Notes under the pieces: generated by a model | Database searches by the model: none | Seen by the model: only the letters and a program-made list of their open reading frames with translations | What the model was told of the DNA's origin: nothing | Source of the DNA: Opitutaceae bacterium | GTDB taxonomy: Bacteria; Verrucomicrobiota; Verrucomicrobiia; Opitutales; Opitutaceae | Direction of reading: 5' to 3' | NCBI GenBank assembly: GCA_028284235.1 | Contig: JANQSC010000026.1 | Coordinates: forward strand, 47,141 to 111,140 | Length of the DNA: 64,000 bases | Part shown: in pieces, positions 54,234 through 61,741 of the stretch | Numbering within the stretch: the stretch's first letter is position 1 | How the letters are laid out: each line of letters starts with the position of its first letter | Program-made: the position numbers and the translations under genes

Positions 54234-55574
54234 CTAGTTGAGATTTTTTCCTGCGAACGCGGGATAGTCGCGCGGGTAGCGAGTGACGCGGAAGACGCTG
54301 TGCGGGCCCTCCGGACCGACGGGCGGTCGGGTGACCGGGTTGTTGTATTGCCAGACGACGCGCTTGTCGGCGGTGACTTCGAAAAAGATGCCCTCGGCGC
54401 CGGAGCAGATGAGGGTATTGCCGTTGGGCAGGCGTTCCGCGCCGGAAATGAATGAGGAGTAGAAGTCGCTCGGATTCGGGGCGACGTATCTCCAGGACGG
54501 GGTCGCGGGAGCGAAGGGGGAGCCGGGCGTGATTCGGTAAGATCCGTTCGGGAGGATCGGCGGGGTGATTTCTTCGATTGAGGAGTATTGGCCGTCGGGG
54601 CGGTTGGTTCCGTTGTTGAAGATTGTCAGGTTGCCGCTTCCGGGCTGTCCGGACTGGACCCATCGGGCGTCGTGTTGTGAAAACAAGGTTTGGTCGCTGG
54701 CGTCGCCGGCCCGGTAGTTGGCGGGATTCCCCCAGCGGTAGAGGATGTCGCCGCCGCGGCCGGCCTTTCCTCCGGCGCTGGTTTTGGTGATCTCGGTGGT
54801 CGCGCTGTGGTCGATGACGATGATTTCGTTGAAGGAGCGGCAGCTGAGGACGATTTGGTCGAGCTCGGGATTGTAGTCGATGGCGTTGGTGTGCATCCAG
54901 TCTGGTCGGGCGCGGGGATTGAGATTGATGTCGATGCGTTCGGGGCGCTTACCCACGTCGTCGAAGTTGGGCTTGGTCGGATCGAAGTCCTGGACGAGAT
55001 GGTCCCAAGTCCGCCACTCCCATACGATCGCGCCGGTTTTGGGTCCGGTTTGTTTCACCTCGACCACGATGTCTGGAAACATGCCGCGGTCGGAAACGGT
55101 TTCGGGATTGCGACCCATGGCGATGGCTTCCGCTTTGCTGCGGCGTTCCCAGGCGAGAATGAGAATATTGCCGTTGGGAAGCGGTTCTATGTCGTGATGT
55201 TGATGGAAGTCGTCGCTCGAATAAACGAACTCCCAGAGGCGATTGCCGTCCCAGTCGAATCGCTCGACCCGCCCGCCCGAAGGACCTCGACTGCCGAAGA
55301 TCTCGTTTCCAAGGACTTTGCAGGAACGGATCAGGTCGCCGTTGGGAAGAAGGTAGGCGGCGTTGGACGGGTGGTGTTCGCTTACCCATTTGTGAACGAC
55401 TTTGCCTTCGAGGTTGAGGAGAAGTGTTTCAGTAGAGCGGAGCGGCGTGTAAAGTGTGTAGCCGTCGAATGCGCCTGGGTCGTTTGTGACAAGCCCGCGA
55501 GGGAGTTCTTGGGAGAGCATCGAGCACGCAAAGGCAAGGGGAAGGGCGCAACAAAGAAACGGGAGTGTTCTCAT
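54234..55574 (-). CDS. Arylsulfotransferase (ASST)-like secreted protein
   Basis: A 446-residue protein with a signal peptide (FLCCALPLAFACSML). The beta-propeller pattern of the ASST family is seen: AYLLPNGDLIRS, HQHHDIEPLPNGNILIL, PDWMHTNAIDYNPELDQIVLSCRS, IIVIDHS and GSGNLTIFNNG. The HHDI and MHTN His positions match those of the family. True arylsulfate sulfotransferases move sulfate between phenols; whether this one does is unknown. It is the middle gene between the DUF1537 kinase (58 bp) and the esterase/SMP-30 fusion (8 bp). Confidence 0.8.
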   Translation of the reverse strand: MRTLPFLCCALPLAFACSMLSQELPRGLVTNDPGAFDGYTLYTPLRSTETLLLNLEGKVVHKWVSEHHPSNAAYLLPNGDLIRSCKVLGNEIFGSRGPSGGRVERFDWDGNRLWEFVYSSDDFHQHHDIEPLPNGNILILAWERRSKAEAIAMGRNPETVSDRGMFPDIVVEVKQTGPKTGAIVWEWRTWDHLVQDFDPTKPNFDDVGKRPERIDINLNPRARPDWMHTNAIDYNPELDQIVLSCRSFNEIIVIDHSATTEITKTSAGGKAGRGGDILYRWGNPANYRAGDASDQTLFSQHDARWVQSGQPGSGNLTIFNNGTNRPDGQYSSIEEITPPILPNGSYRITPGSPFAPATPSWRYVAPNPSDFYSSFISGAERLPNGNTLICSGAEGIFFEVTADKRVVWQYNNPVTRPPVGPEGPHSVFRVTRYPRDYPAFAGKNLN

Positions 55575-55632
55575 AAGCCGCTTAGGATGAGGTAAAGCGA
55601 GTGGGAGTCAAAAGGGGATTAGGTCGCGTGGC

Positions 55633-57024
55633 CTAATCTCGAGCGAATTTCTCGTACGCTTCGAGAAGCGCGTTGGGTCCGCCTACATTTCCGGGAAACA
55701 CGACCAGATCGAGTCCGGGGAAGCGGGCGCCGTGGTCGGACCTCCAGACGGGGACGCCCGGGATGAGTTGGCCTATGATCGTCGCTTTCGCGATTTCTAG
55801 GGCGCGAGTGGCTATGTCGCTCGAGGTGATACCGCCTTTAGAAACGAGAAAGCGAGGCGGTGTTTCGATTCGCCGAGTGATTTGAACGAGAGCGTTGGAT
55901 ACGCGGTTGCCGATCGAGAGATTGGACGCGTCGTCGCTGCCGGAAACGAGCGATCGACTTGTGTAGAGCAGCGCGTCGCGTCCGGCGCGAATGGCGTTGT
56001 CGACGCGGGACGCGAGGGTTTCGACGAGGGAATCCGCGTCGCTGGCGAGGAGGCGTGTGACGTCCAGTTCGACGCATTCGATGGAGGCGACGGATTGGAT
56101 TGCTTCCAATTGTTGGGTGGTTTTGGGGACGTAGGAGCCCACCACGATCAAACCGCCGGATGGAGAGTCGGTTTTTCCGAATCCGCGGGTCAGCGGTTTT
56201 GAAAGGGGTTGTCCGATTCGGGCGGATACCAGGGCGGCGGCGCTGCGATAGATGATTGGCGATCCCGATTGCTCGAGTCGCAAAGCGGCGGCAGCGAACA
56301 CTTCCATGTCTCGCTGGACGCAGGCATTGACGATGCACACGGATCCAGCGGGAGCGGCTCGAAGTTGACGTTCCACTCCATCAGGACCTTCGCTTCGAAT
56401 TGTCTCAAGGCTGATTGACACAACGGAGGATGCGGTGATTCGAGAACTCGTTTTCTCTTCGACCCATTCGGCAAGATTCGAGTGTTTGTATCCAAAAACC
56501 TTGTCTTGAGCAAAGGGGGTTACGCTGGCGGGGACGAGCGCGTCGCCGTCCGCCACGTAGTGAACGTCGTTGATCGTGAGCCGCCCACCCGCTTCAAAAA
56601 AGGGCGCGATCACCGTCAATGCGAAGGGTCCTTCGCTAGCTTCGAGCGCGTCGGTTTCGGCAGGGTAGTGCCCACGCAATGTCGAGTCGCTCCGGCTGAG
56701 CAATGTGAATGGTGCGTTGCCGGCGGCGGTTCTTAGATTGGCGACGACCTCTTTGTGCAAGGCGACGCTTTCGGGCTCGGTGAGGGCGCGAGAGTTGGTG
56801 AGAATGAAGAAACCGTTTTCCGGACCGGCGAACGCGTCTCGGAGCGTATCCACGTCCCAGCGCGTTACCACGGTGATATCGCGAACGGTTTGGGTGCCGG
56901 TCGGATCGTCGTCGAGCGCTATCAGTTTGCGCGGTCGAGCAGCAAGCGAGTCTCGAATCTCTTCGAGTGGATCCGCTTCCCAAGGCCGCGGAAGCGCGGC
57001 GATTTCGGGAGGAAGGACAGGCAT
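55633..57024 (-). CDS. Four-carbon acid sugar kinase family protein (DUF1537, OtnK/DtnK-like)
   Basis: A 463-residue cytosolic kinase. The N-terminal substrate domain has the hallmark ALDDDPTGTQTV (about residues 36-47) and RSDSTLRGHYP (110-120). The C-terminal nucleotide domain has SKGGITSSDIATRAL (about 390-405). Family members phosphorylate D-erythronate, D-/L-threonate or 3-oxo-tetronates at O4. The gene sits directly behind a VOC gene (5 bp), a Gfo/Idh/MocA gene and a beta-decarboxylating dehydrogenase, so it probably phosphorylates an acid sugar in the same route. Confidence 0.9.
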   Translation of the reverse strand: MPVLPPEIAALPRPWEADPLEEIRDSLAARPRKLIALDDDPTGTQTVRDITVVTRWDVDTLRDAFAGPENGFFILTNSRALTEPESVALHKEVVANLRTAAGNAPFTLLSRSDSTLRGHYPAETDALEASEGPFALTVIAPFFEAGGRLTINDVHYVADGDALVPASVTPFAQDKVFGYKHSNLAEWVEEKTSSRITASSVVSISLETIRSEGPDGVERQLRAAPAGSVCIVNACVQRDMEVFAAAALRLEQSGSPIIYRSAAALVSARIGQPLSKPLTRGFGKTDSPSGGLIVVGSYVPKTTQQLEAIQSVASIECVELDVTRLLASDADSLVETLASRVDNAIRAGRDALLYTSRSLVSGSDDASNLSIGNRVSNALVQITRRIETPPRFLVSKGGITSSDIATRALEIAKATIIGQLIPGVPVWRSDHGARFPGLDLVVFPGNVGGPNALLEAYEKFARD

Positions 57025-57029
57025 TGCGA

Positions 57030-57419
57030 TTAGGCGCCCGTGTACTCTAGGAGGGTGTTTTGAGTCGCGTCTCGATTCACGAAGACTGCCCGTTTCCCTT
57101 GTGTCCCCTCGTGCGGCGCCGGGGCAGTGGAAGCGGGACTTTCGCTCATGGCCGTATCGATATTCTTAACACGCAGGCAAAAGTGGTGAAGCCCCGAACC
57201 GTTCTCGGTGATCCACTCGTGGAGAGGGTGGCCGTCGACCATTGGCTGGACGAGTTGCAGATGCGTGTTGCCAAGGTCGAGGTGGGTGAGTCGGACGGAG
57301 CCTTCGTTGACGATTTCAGAGCAGACGACGGGAAACCCGAATTGGTCTCTCCAGAGTTTAAGCGCTTCGTCCGTATCCGGAACGGCGATGGCGATATGGT
57401 CGAGTCCTTGGTGTTTCAT
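57030..57419 (-). CDS. VOC-family protein (methylmalonyl-CoA-epimerase/glyoxalase-like)
   Basis: A 129-residue vicinal oxygen chelate protein with paired betaalphabetabetabeta modules. Putative metal ligands: H8 (LDHIAIAV), H78/H79 (GLHHFCLRV) and E126 (LLEYTG). The pattern is closest to methylmalonyl-CoA epimerase. In this setting an isomerase or epimerase for a phosphorylated sugar acid is plausible. It is 5 bp from the kinase gene and 13 bp from the Gfo/Idh/MocA gene, all in one operon. Confidence 0.87.
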   Translation of the reverse strand: MKHQGLDHIAIAVPDTDEALKLWRDQFGFPVVCSEIVNEGSVRLTHLDLGNTHLQLVQPMVDGHPLHEWITENGSGLHHFCLRVKNIDTAMSESPASTAPAPHEGTQGKRAVFVNRDATQNTLLEYTGA

Positions 57420-57432
57420 AGCGATGCGGGAT

Positions 57433-58470
57433 TTAGCTCTTTTGAATAGCGACTACTTGATTTGCGTGGTGGGACTGATAGCAGGCTTCGACGAGGGCGA
57501 TAGTTTTGAGATAGTCCTCGCCGGTTGATTCGAAGGATTCTCCGTCAGCCATACGATCGACGAAGTGACGTTGCAGGGCGTAGACGCAATCACTGGCGAA
57601 GTTTGCCCGCGTGCGTTCGTATTCCAGTTCGCGCGCGGGTTTTCCTAGCGGCTTCAGAGTCAGAACGCCATCGGTATCCAGTTCAATGTGTCCTCTGCTG
57701 CCGTCGACTCGAACGGTCCCGAATGTGTAACGCGGGTCTTCGCAGTCGGCTTCATTGTAGCGACTGGAATCGAGAATTGCCGTGGCGCCGGACTGGAAGG
57801 TGGCGACGACCTGGCCGGCGTCTTCGCCTGCGATGTCGGGGTTGCGTTTTTGCAGTCGGGCGTAGATGGAGTCGATTTCGCCTCCGAGAAATCGAAACGT
57901 ATCCAAAAAGTGAACTCCGGTTTCGTATATCAGTAGTCTTGGGTAGTCGCGAAAGAAGGGCTGACGGGCCAAGTAGGCGTCGCTTTGCCAGCCGTCGCCC
58001 ATGCGCATTTGCACGCTAATGGAATGAAGGGAGCCGATTGCGCCGGCGTCGAGTTGACGCTTTATTTCCCGGTACCAGGGCTGCCAGCGCCAGTTTTCGT
58101 GCACGAGAAAGCGGATACCTGCTTCGCGGGCCATCGACACGATTTCGGCGCTTTCTTCGAGGGAGGGGGCGAGCGGCTTTTGGCAGATCACGTGAATCCC
58201 CCGTTTCGCGGCGAGCGCGACGATCTCCATGTGAGTTTCGGGGGGCGTGATGATGTCGATGAAGTCGGGATTGAGCGTGTCGAGGGCGTTTTCAAGGTCG
58301 TCCCACGCGACTACTTCGGGAATGCCGTACTTGTCGGCTGTCGCTTGGGCTCGTTCTTGGTTTCGGTTGCAGACCGCGAGAATATCCACTTCGGGGATAC
58401 GCGTCCACGCTTCGTATTGGAACTGGCTGAAGTAGCCGGCTCCGAGACATATTCCTTTGAGTGGTTTCAT
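57433..58470 (-). CDS. Gfo/Idh/MocA family oxidoreductase
   Basis: A 345-residue NAD(P)-dependent oxidoreductase: Rossmann motif GAGYFSQF near residue 12, then CNRNQERAQATADKYGIP and the CQKPLAPS signature (Lys of the EKP-type motif). The second half is the typical open-faced beta-sheet. Likely to act on a cyclic polyol, sugar or its lactone form. It is the first of three closely spaced genes (VOC and kinase follow); a family B repeat lies upstream. Confidence 0.92.
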   Translation of the reverse strand: MKPLKGICLGAGYFSQFQYEAWTRIPEVDILAVCNRNQERAQATADKYGIPEVVAWDDLENALDTLNPDFIDIITPPETHMEIVALAAKRGIHVICQKPLAPSLEESAEIVSMAREAGIRFLVHENWRWQPWYREIKRQLDAGAIGSLHSISVQMRMGDGWQSDAYLARQPFFRDYPRLLIYETGVHFLDTFRFLGGEIDSIYARLQKRNPDIAGEDAGQVVATFQSGATAILDSSRYNEADCEDPRYTFGTVRVDGSRGHIELDTDGVLTLKPLGKPARELEYERTRANFASDCVYALQRHFVDRMADGESFESTGEDYLKTIALVEACYQSHHANQVVAIQKS

Positions 58471-58485
58471 AGATCTGTGGGGTGC

Positions 58486-58591
58486 GAAGAGAGTGTCTAT
58501 TAAGTCGAAATCGTAGGGCTGGCGCTTGCGCCATGCCGCAGATGCAGCGGAAAATTCAACCTACGCGGCGCTTCGCAAGCGAAGGCCCTAC
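58486..58591. repeat. Family B copy 7 with TGTCTA end motif
   Basis: 58486-58510 contains GAAGAGAGTGTCTATTAAGT, similar to the left end of the element at 52280. Then GTAGGGCTGGCGCTTGCGCC (58513-58532) and GCGGCGCTTCGCAAGCGAAG plus GCCCTAC (to 58591) form the arms. It lies inside the catabolic operon, between the oxidoreductase and the cyclase-family gene. Confidence 0.75.
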
Positions 58592-58628
58592 TAAAGAGGT
58601 CAAATATATCCAGATTTTTGAACATTCC

Positions 58629-59273
58629 CTAAGAAAATTCGACCGTGTGATTGAAGGCGATGGCTCGAACGGGTGAGCCGTCTCCATCGGCAAGCTTGAG
58701 CGGGAGGGCCATGAAGAATACCTGATCGTTCAATTGATCCAAGTTACACAGTCCTTCGACGATGGTGATGCCAGCGCCGAGCAGTATTTTATGGATACGG
58801 TCGACTTCTTCGAGGTTGTTGACGTCGGCGACGGAAGGGGCTTCCACGCCGATCAGTTTGACCTTTCGATAGACGAGCCACTGGGCGAGTTCGTCGCTTA
58901 TGCGCGGCAGTCCGTCGCGATAGGTGGCGGCGTCGTCCACGTACTGGCTCCATCCGGTACGGAGGAGCACGCAATCACCCTCGCTCACGCGGTCCGCGGC
59001 GGAGCCGAGGTGTTCGGGCAGGAGCCATTGGGCGGGTTGGGTATTGTCGATTGTGATGACTCGCGCGTCGCCCATGAAGGCGGTAAGCGGCATTTGATCG
59101 ATGGTCTGGTCGGACGCTTCGAAATGGATGGGGGCGTCGGCGTGAGTGCCGGAGTGGGAATAGAGCGTCCAGTTAGCGGCGTTCCAGCCGTCTTTTGCGA
59201 ATGTGTTGGCGGTGGCCCGGCTGATCCCGCGCATTCCTGGTTTCGCGGTCAGGGTGAGATCGACGATGTTCAT
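58629..59273 (-). CDS. Cyclase-family metal hydrolase (kynurenine-formamidase-like)
   Basis: A 214-residue metal hydrolase. The family signature HSGTHADAPIHF is present (H40, H44, D46, H50). The rest (LLRTGWSQY, LIGVEAPSV, ILLGAGITIVEGLCNLDQL) matches bacterial cyclase/KynB-like proteins. No tryptophan genes are nearby; relatives also open lactones or hydrolyse amides in catabolic clusters, which fits here. It lies 37 bp from the dehydrogenase gene on the same strand. Confidence 0.9.
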   Translation of the reverse strand: MNIVDLTLTAKPGMRGISRATANTFAKDGWNAANWTLYSHSGTHADAPIHFEASDQTIDQMPLTAFMGDARVITIDNTQPAQWLLPEHLGSAADRVSEGDCVLLRTGWSQYVDDAATYRDGLPRISDELAQWLVYRKVKLIGVEAPSVADVNNLEEVDRIHKILLGAGITIVEGLCNLDQLNDQVFFMALPLKLADGDGSPVRAIAFNHTVEFS

Positions 59274-59310
59274 TGGGAGGTTTGGGAGCTTCGCGCGAAC
59301 GCGACCTAGA

Positions 59311-60363
59311 CTAGAGATGGGAGATGATGATGTCGGTGATGTCGGATGTCGAATGGGAACCGCCGAGATCCACGGTTCGGTTGTCGTAGTTCTTCAGAGC
59401 CTTTGCCACGGCGTTTTCGATGAGTTGAGCTCCGGCTTCGCCTTGTTCCCGGTCGAGCCAGCGGAGCATGAGGGCCGCGGAAAGGATGGTGGCGATGGGG
59501 TTGGCTTTTCCTTGTCCGGCGATCGTCGGCGCGGTGCCGTGCGAGGGCTGGAAAACCGCGTAGTTGTCGCCGATGTCGGCGGAGGGGGCCATGCCCATGC
59601 CTCCGACGATGCCAGCGGCTTGGTCAGAGAGGATGTCGCCGAACATGTTCTCGGTGACGATCACGTCGAACTGGTAAGGGTCTTGCACAAGGAAGAGGGC
59701 CATGGCGTCGACATAGACGCGATCGGTTTCGATGTCGGGATACTCTTCCGCGACTTCGTCGAAAACGGCGCGGAAGAACGCCATGGACTGGAGGACATTG
59801 GCTTTATCGACGAGAGTGACTTTCTGGCGACGCCCTTTGGCGATCTCGAACGCGGCCCGGCAGATACGTTCGGCTCCGGCTCGGGTGACCTTCATGGTGT
59901 CGGTTGCGAAGTCGGCTTGCCCGTCGCGGGGAACAAGCCGATCCGAGAAGAGTCCCTCGCAGTTTTCTCGCACGAGAACGAAATCGATGTCCTTCCCTTT
60001 GGGCACGCGAAGCGGAGAGTGCCACGGATGGTAGAGTTTGATCGGTCGCACGCCCTGGTAGAGATCGAGTTTTTCGCGAATGTCGACCTGAGGCGTCATT
60101 TCCACGCCGTTGGGCCAGCGCACGTCCGGCAATCCCATGGCTCCGAGAAGAATCGCGTGGTAGGTCTTTAGCTTTTCGACGGTCGACTCGGGAAGCGGGT
60201 CTCCATTTTCAAGATACTCGCCGGCTCCCACTGAAAGCGCGTCGTAAGAGAGGGTGAATCCGTCGAGCCGGTCGACCGCGGCGTCGAGGACGTGGCGGGC
60301 GGCCTCGGTAACCTCCGGTCCGATTCCGTCTCCCGCCAATACTGCTACATTATAGTGAGCCAT
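59311..60363 (-). CDS. Isocitrate/isopropylmalate/tartrate-type beta-decarboxylating dehydrogenase
   Basis: A 350-residue enzyme. GDGIGPEVT at the N-terminus, the substrate Arg region [23 protein letters not shown] (the loop reads as in tartrate-type rather than LeuB-type members), VDKANVLQS with the catalytic Lys, [11 protein letters not shown] and [10 protein letters not shown] with the metal Asp residues, and GSHGTAP-like [12 protein letters not shown]. No leuA, leuC or leuD neighbours are present, so leucine synthesis is unlikely. It is the first gene of the minus-strand catabolic unit and is divergent from the AraC-type regulator. Confidence 0.87.
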   Translation of the reverse strand: MAHYNVAVLAGDGIGPEVTEAARHVLDAAVDRLDGFTLSYDALSVGAGEYLENGDPLPESTVEKLKTYHAILLGAMGLPDVRWPNGVEMTPQVDIREKLDLYQGVRPIKLYHPWHSPLRVPKGKDIDFVLVRENCEGLFSDRLVPRDGQADFATDTMKVTRAGAERICRAAFEIAKGRRQKVTLVDKANVLQSMAFFRAVFDEVAEEYPDIETDRVYVDAMALFLVQDPYQFDVIVTENMFGDILSDQAAGIVGGMGMAPSADIGDNYAVFQPSHGTAPTIAGQGKANPIATILSAALMLRWLDREQGEAGAQLIENAVAKALKNYDNRTVDLGGSHSTSDITDIIISHL

Positions 60364-60400
60364 GGGGGCGAGAGTATCACAGTTGCGTTTTTTGGGGCTA

Positions 60401-60422
60401 TGTGCATTTGCTTAATTAATCA
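60401..60422 (-). promoter_or_regulatory. Candidate operator (site 1) for the XylR-like regulator
   Basis: TGTGCATTTGCTTAATTA followed by ATCA, about 38-59 bp upstream of the dehydrogenase start. 19 of 22 positions match the reverse complement of site 2 at 61674-61695. It lies in the divergent gap between the regulator gene and the dehydrogenase operon, where an operator would be expected. Confidence 0.55.
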
Positions 60423-60488
60423 GAGAAAAAACGGCGCGGTAGGCAATGAGGAAAACGATCAGACTAGGCATGGAGAGGTATTCAGATA

Positions 60489-61643
60489 ATGGCTGCGCGT
60501 AGCGCTCGCCGTGTGGCGTTGCTGATCGAGACCTCCAATGTGTACGGGCGGGGTTTGCTGCGCGGCATTCGGGCTTGGTCGCGGGAGAACGAGTCCTGGT
60601 CGTTTCGGCTAATCGAGCAAGGCCGGGGCGCGGACGTGCCGCGCTGGCTGGCAAACTGGGACGGAGACGGCGTTATCGCTCGAATCGAGAACCCGAGAAT
60701 TTTGCGTTTTTTGGAAACGCTGGGAATTCCCGTGGTGGATGTGAGCGCGGGATTGGAGAATCCGGACTTTCCGCAAGTGGTCACGGATAGTCGCGAGGTG
60801 GTGCGTCTGGGTCTCGAGCATTTTGAAAGTTTGGGACTGAGGCATTTCGCTTATTGCGGGGACGATCGTTTTCACTGGTCGCGGGCGCGGGAGGCGTTTT
60901 TTCGGGAAGCCTTGGCGGGGCGCGGATTGGAGTGCCCGTCGCGCAGCGGTCGGGAGTCGCGTCCGGAAACGGAGATCAAAAAACTGGGCAAATGGCTGGC
61001 GGGTTTGCCGAAGCCGCTGGGCGTTCTCGCCTGCTACGATGTGCGAGGGCAGGAGGTGATGGAGGCCTGTCGGGAGTCGGGGCTGCGGGTGCCGGACGAA
61101 GTGGCGGTGCTGGGGGTTCACAACGACGAAATCCTGTGCGAACTGTGCGATCCGCCGATGTCGAGCGTCATTCCGGACGCGGAACGAGCGGGGCACGAAG
61201 CCGCTTCTATCCTTGAGGGACTGATGGAGGGAGGGAAGCGGGCCCGTCCGCCATTGGCTCCGAGATTGATCGCTCCTCTTGGATTGGCGACGCGTCAATC
61301 GACGGACACGGTTGCCGTTCCAGATCCGAAGATCGCCCGGGCGTTGGCGTTTATCAAAGCCAGGGCCTGCGACGGGATTGGGGTGGCGGACATTTTGAAA
61401 AAGACGCCCATGGCTCGAACGCAACTCGAGCGCAGTTTTCGCAAACTGATTGGCCGCAGTCCCCGCGAAGAGATCGAGCGTGTGCGCATGCTTCGAGTAC
61501 AGGAGCTTTTGCTCCACACATCGCTTCCAATTAGCGCTATCGCGGAGGAAGCGGGCTACGAGTATCCGGAGTACTTGACGGTGGCCTTCAAGCGTCGACA
61601 CGGAATGACGCCCCGTGTGTACCGGGCCGAACGCGGACGTTGA
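60489..61643 (+). CDS. XylR-like AraC-family transcriptional regulator
   Basis: A 384-residue regulator. Residues about 1-270 form a periplasmic-binding-protein/LacI-like ligand domain (RRVALLIETSNVYGRGLLRGI, FESLGLRHFAYCGD, VPDEVAVLGVHNDEILCELCDPPMSSV). The C-terminal 100 residues are an AraC-type double helix-turn-helix (PISAIAEEAGYEYPEYLTVAFKRRHGMTP). The architecture is that of XylR and therefore fits a sugar effector. It is divergent from the dehydrogenase operon and upstream of the DUF5060 gene; both are preceded by a common 22-bp site. Confidence 0.92.
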   Translation: MAARSARRVALLIETSNVYGRGLLRGIRAWSRENESWSFRLIEQGRGADVPRWLANWDGDGVIARIENPRILRFLETLGIPVVDVSAGLENPDFPQVVTDSREVVRLGLEHFESLGLRHFAYCGDDRFHWSRAREAFFREALAGRGLECPSRSGRESRPETEIKKLGKWLAGLPKPLGVLACYDVRGQEVMEACRESGLRVPDEVAVLGVHNDEILCELCDPPMSSVIPDAERAGHEAASILEGLMEGGKRARPPLAPRLIAPLGLATRQSTDTVAVPDPKIARALAFIKARACDGIGVADILKKTPMARTQLERSFRKLIGRSPREEIERVRMLRVQELLLHTSLPISAIAEEAGYEYPEYLTVAFKRRHGMTPRVYRAERGR

Positions 61644-61673
61644 CTTGAGTCGGAACGGTTGGTGCAAAATCTC

Positions 61674-61695
61674 TGTTTATTTAAGCAAATGAACA
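61674..61695 (+). promoter_or_regulatory. Candidate operator (site 2) for the XylR-like regulator
   Basis: TGTTTATTTAAGCAAATG plus AACA, 47-68 bp upstream of the DUF5060 gene. Its reverse complement matches site 1 at 19 of 22 positions, with the core CATTTGCTTAA identical. I found this shared site only around the regulator. Confidence 0.55.
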
Positions 61696-61741
61696 TTGCG
61701 AAAATTCAAGCGAAGCGCTATTTTCGGAATACGTTTTCGTT

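Noticed and set aside
59203..60171. Plus-strand open frame of 322 codons
   Set aside because: It is antisense to the beta-decarboxylating dehydrogenase, which has all its catalytic motifs.
59311..60363. Assignment as leuB of leucine synthesis
   Set aside because: No leuA, leuC or leuD neighbours and a tartrate-like RENCEG loop; a catabolic member of the family is more likely.
60609..61667. Minus-strand open frame of 352 codons
   Set aside because: Antisense to the XylR-like regulator, whose helix-turn-helix is plain.
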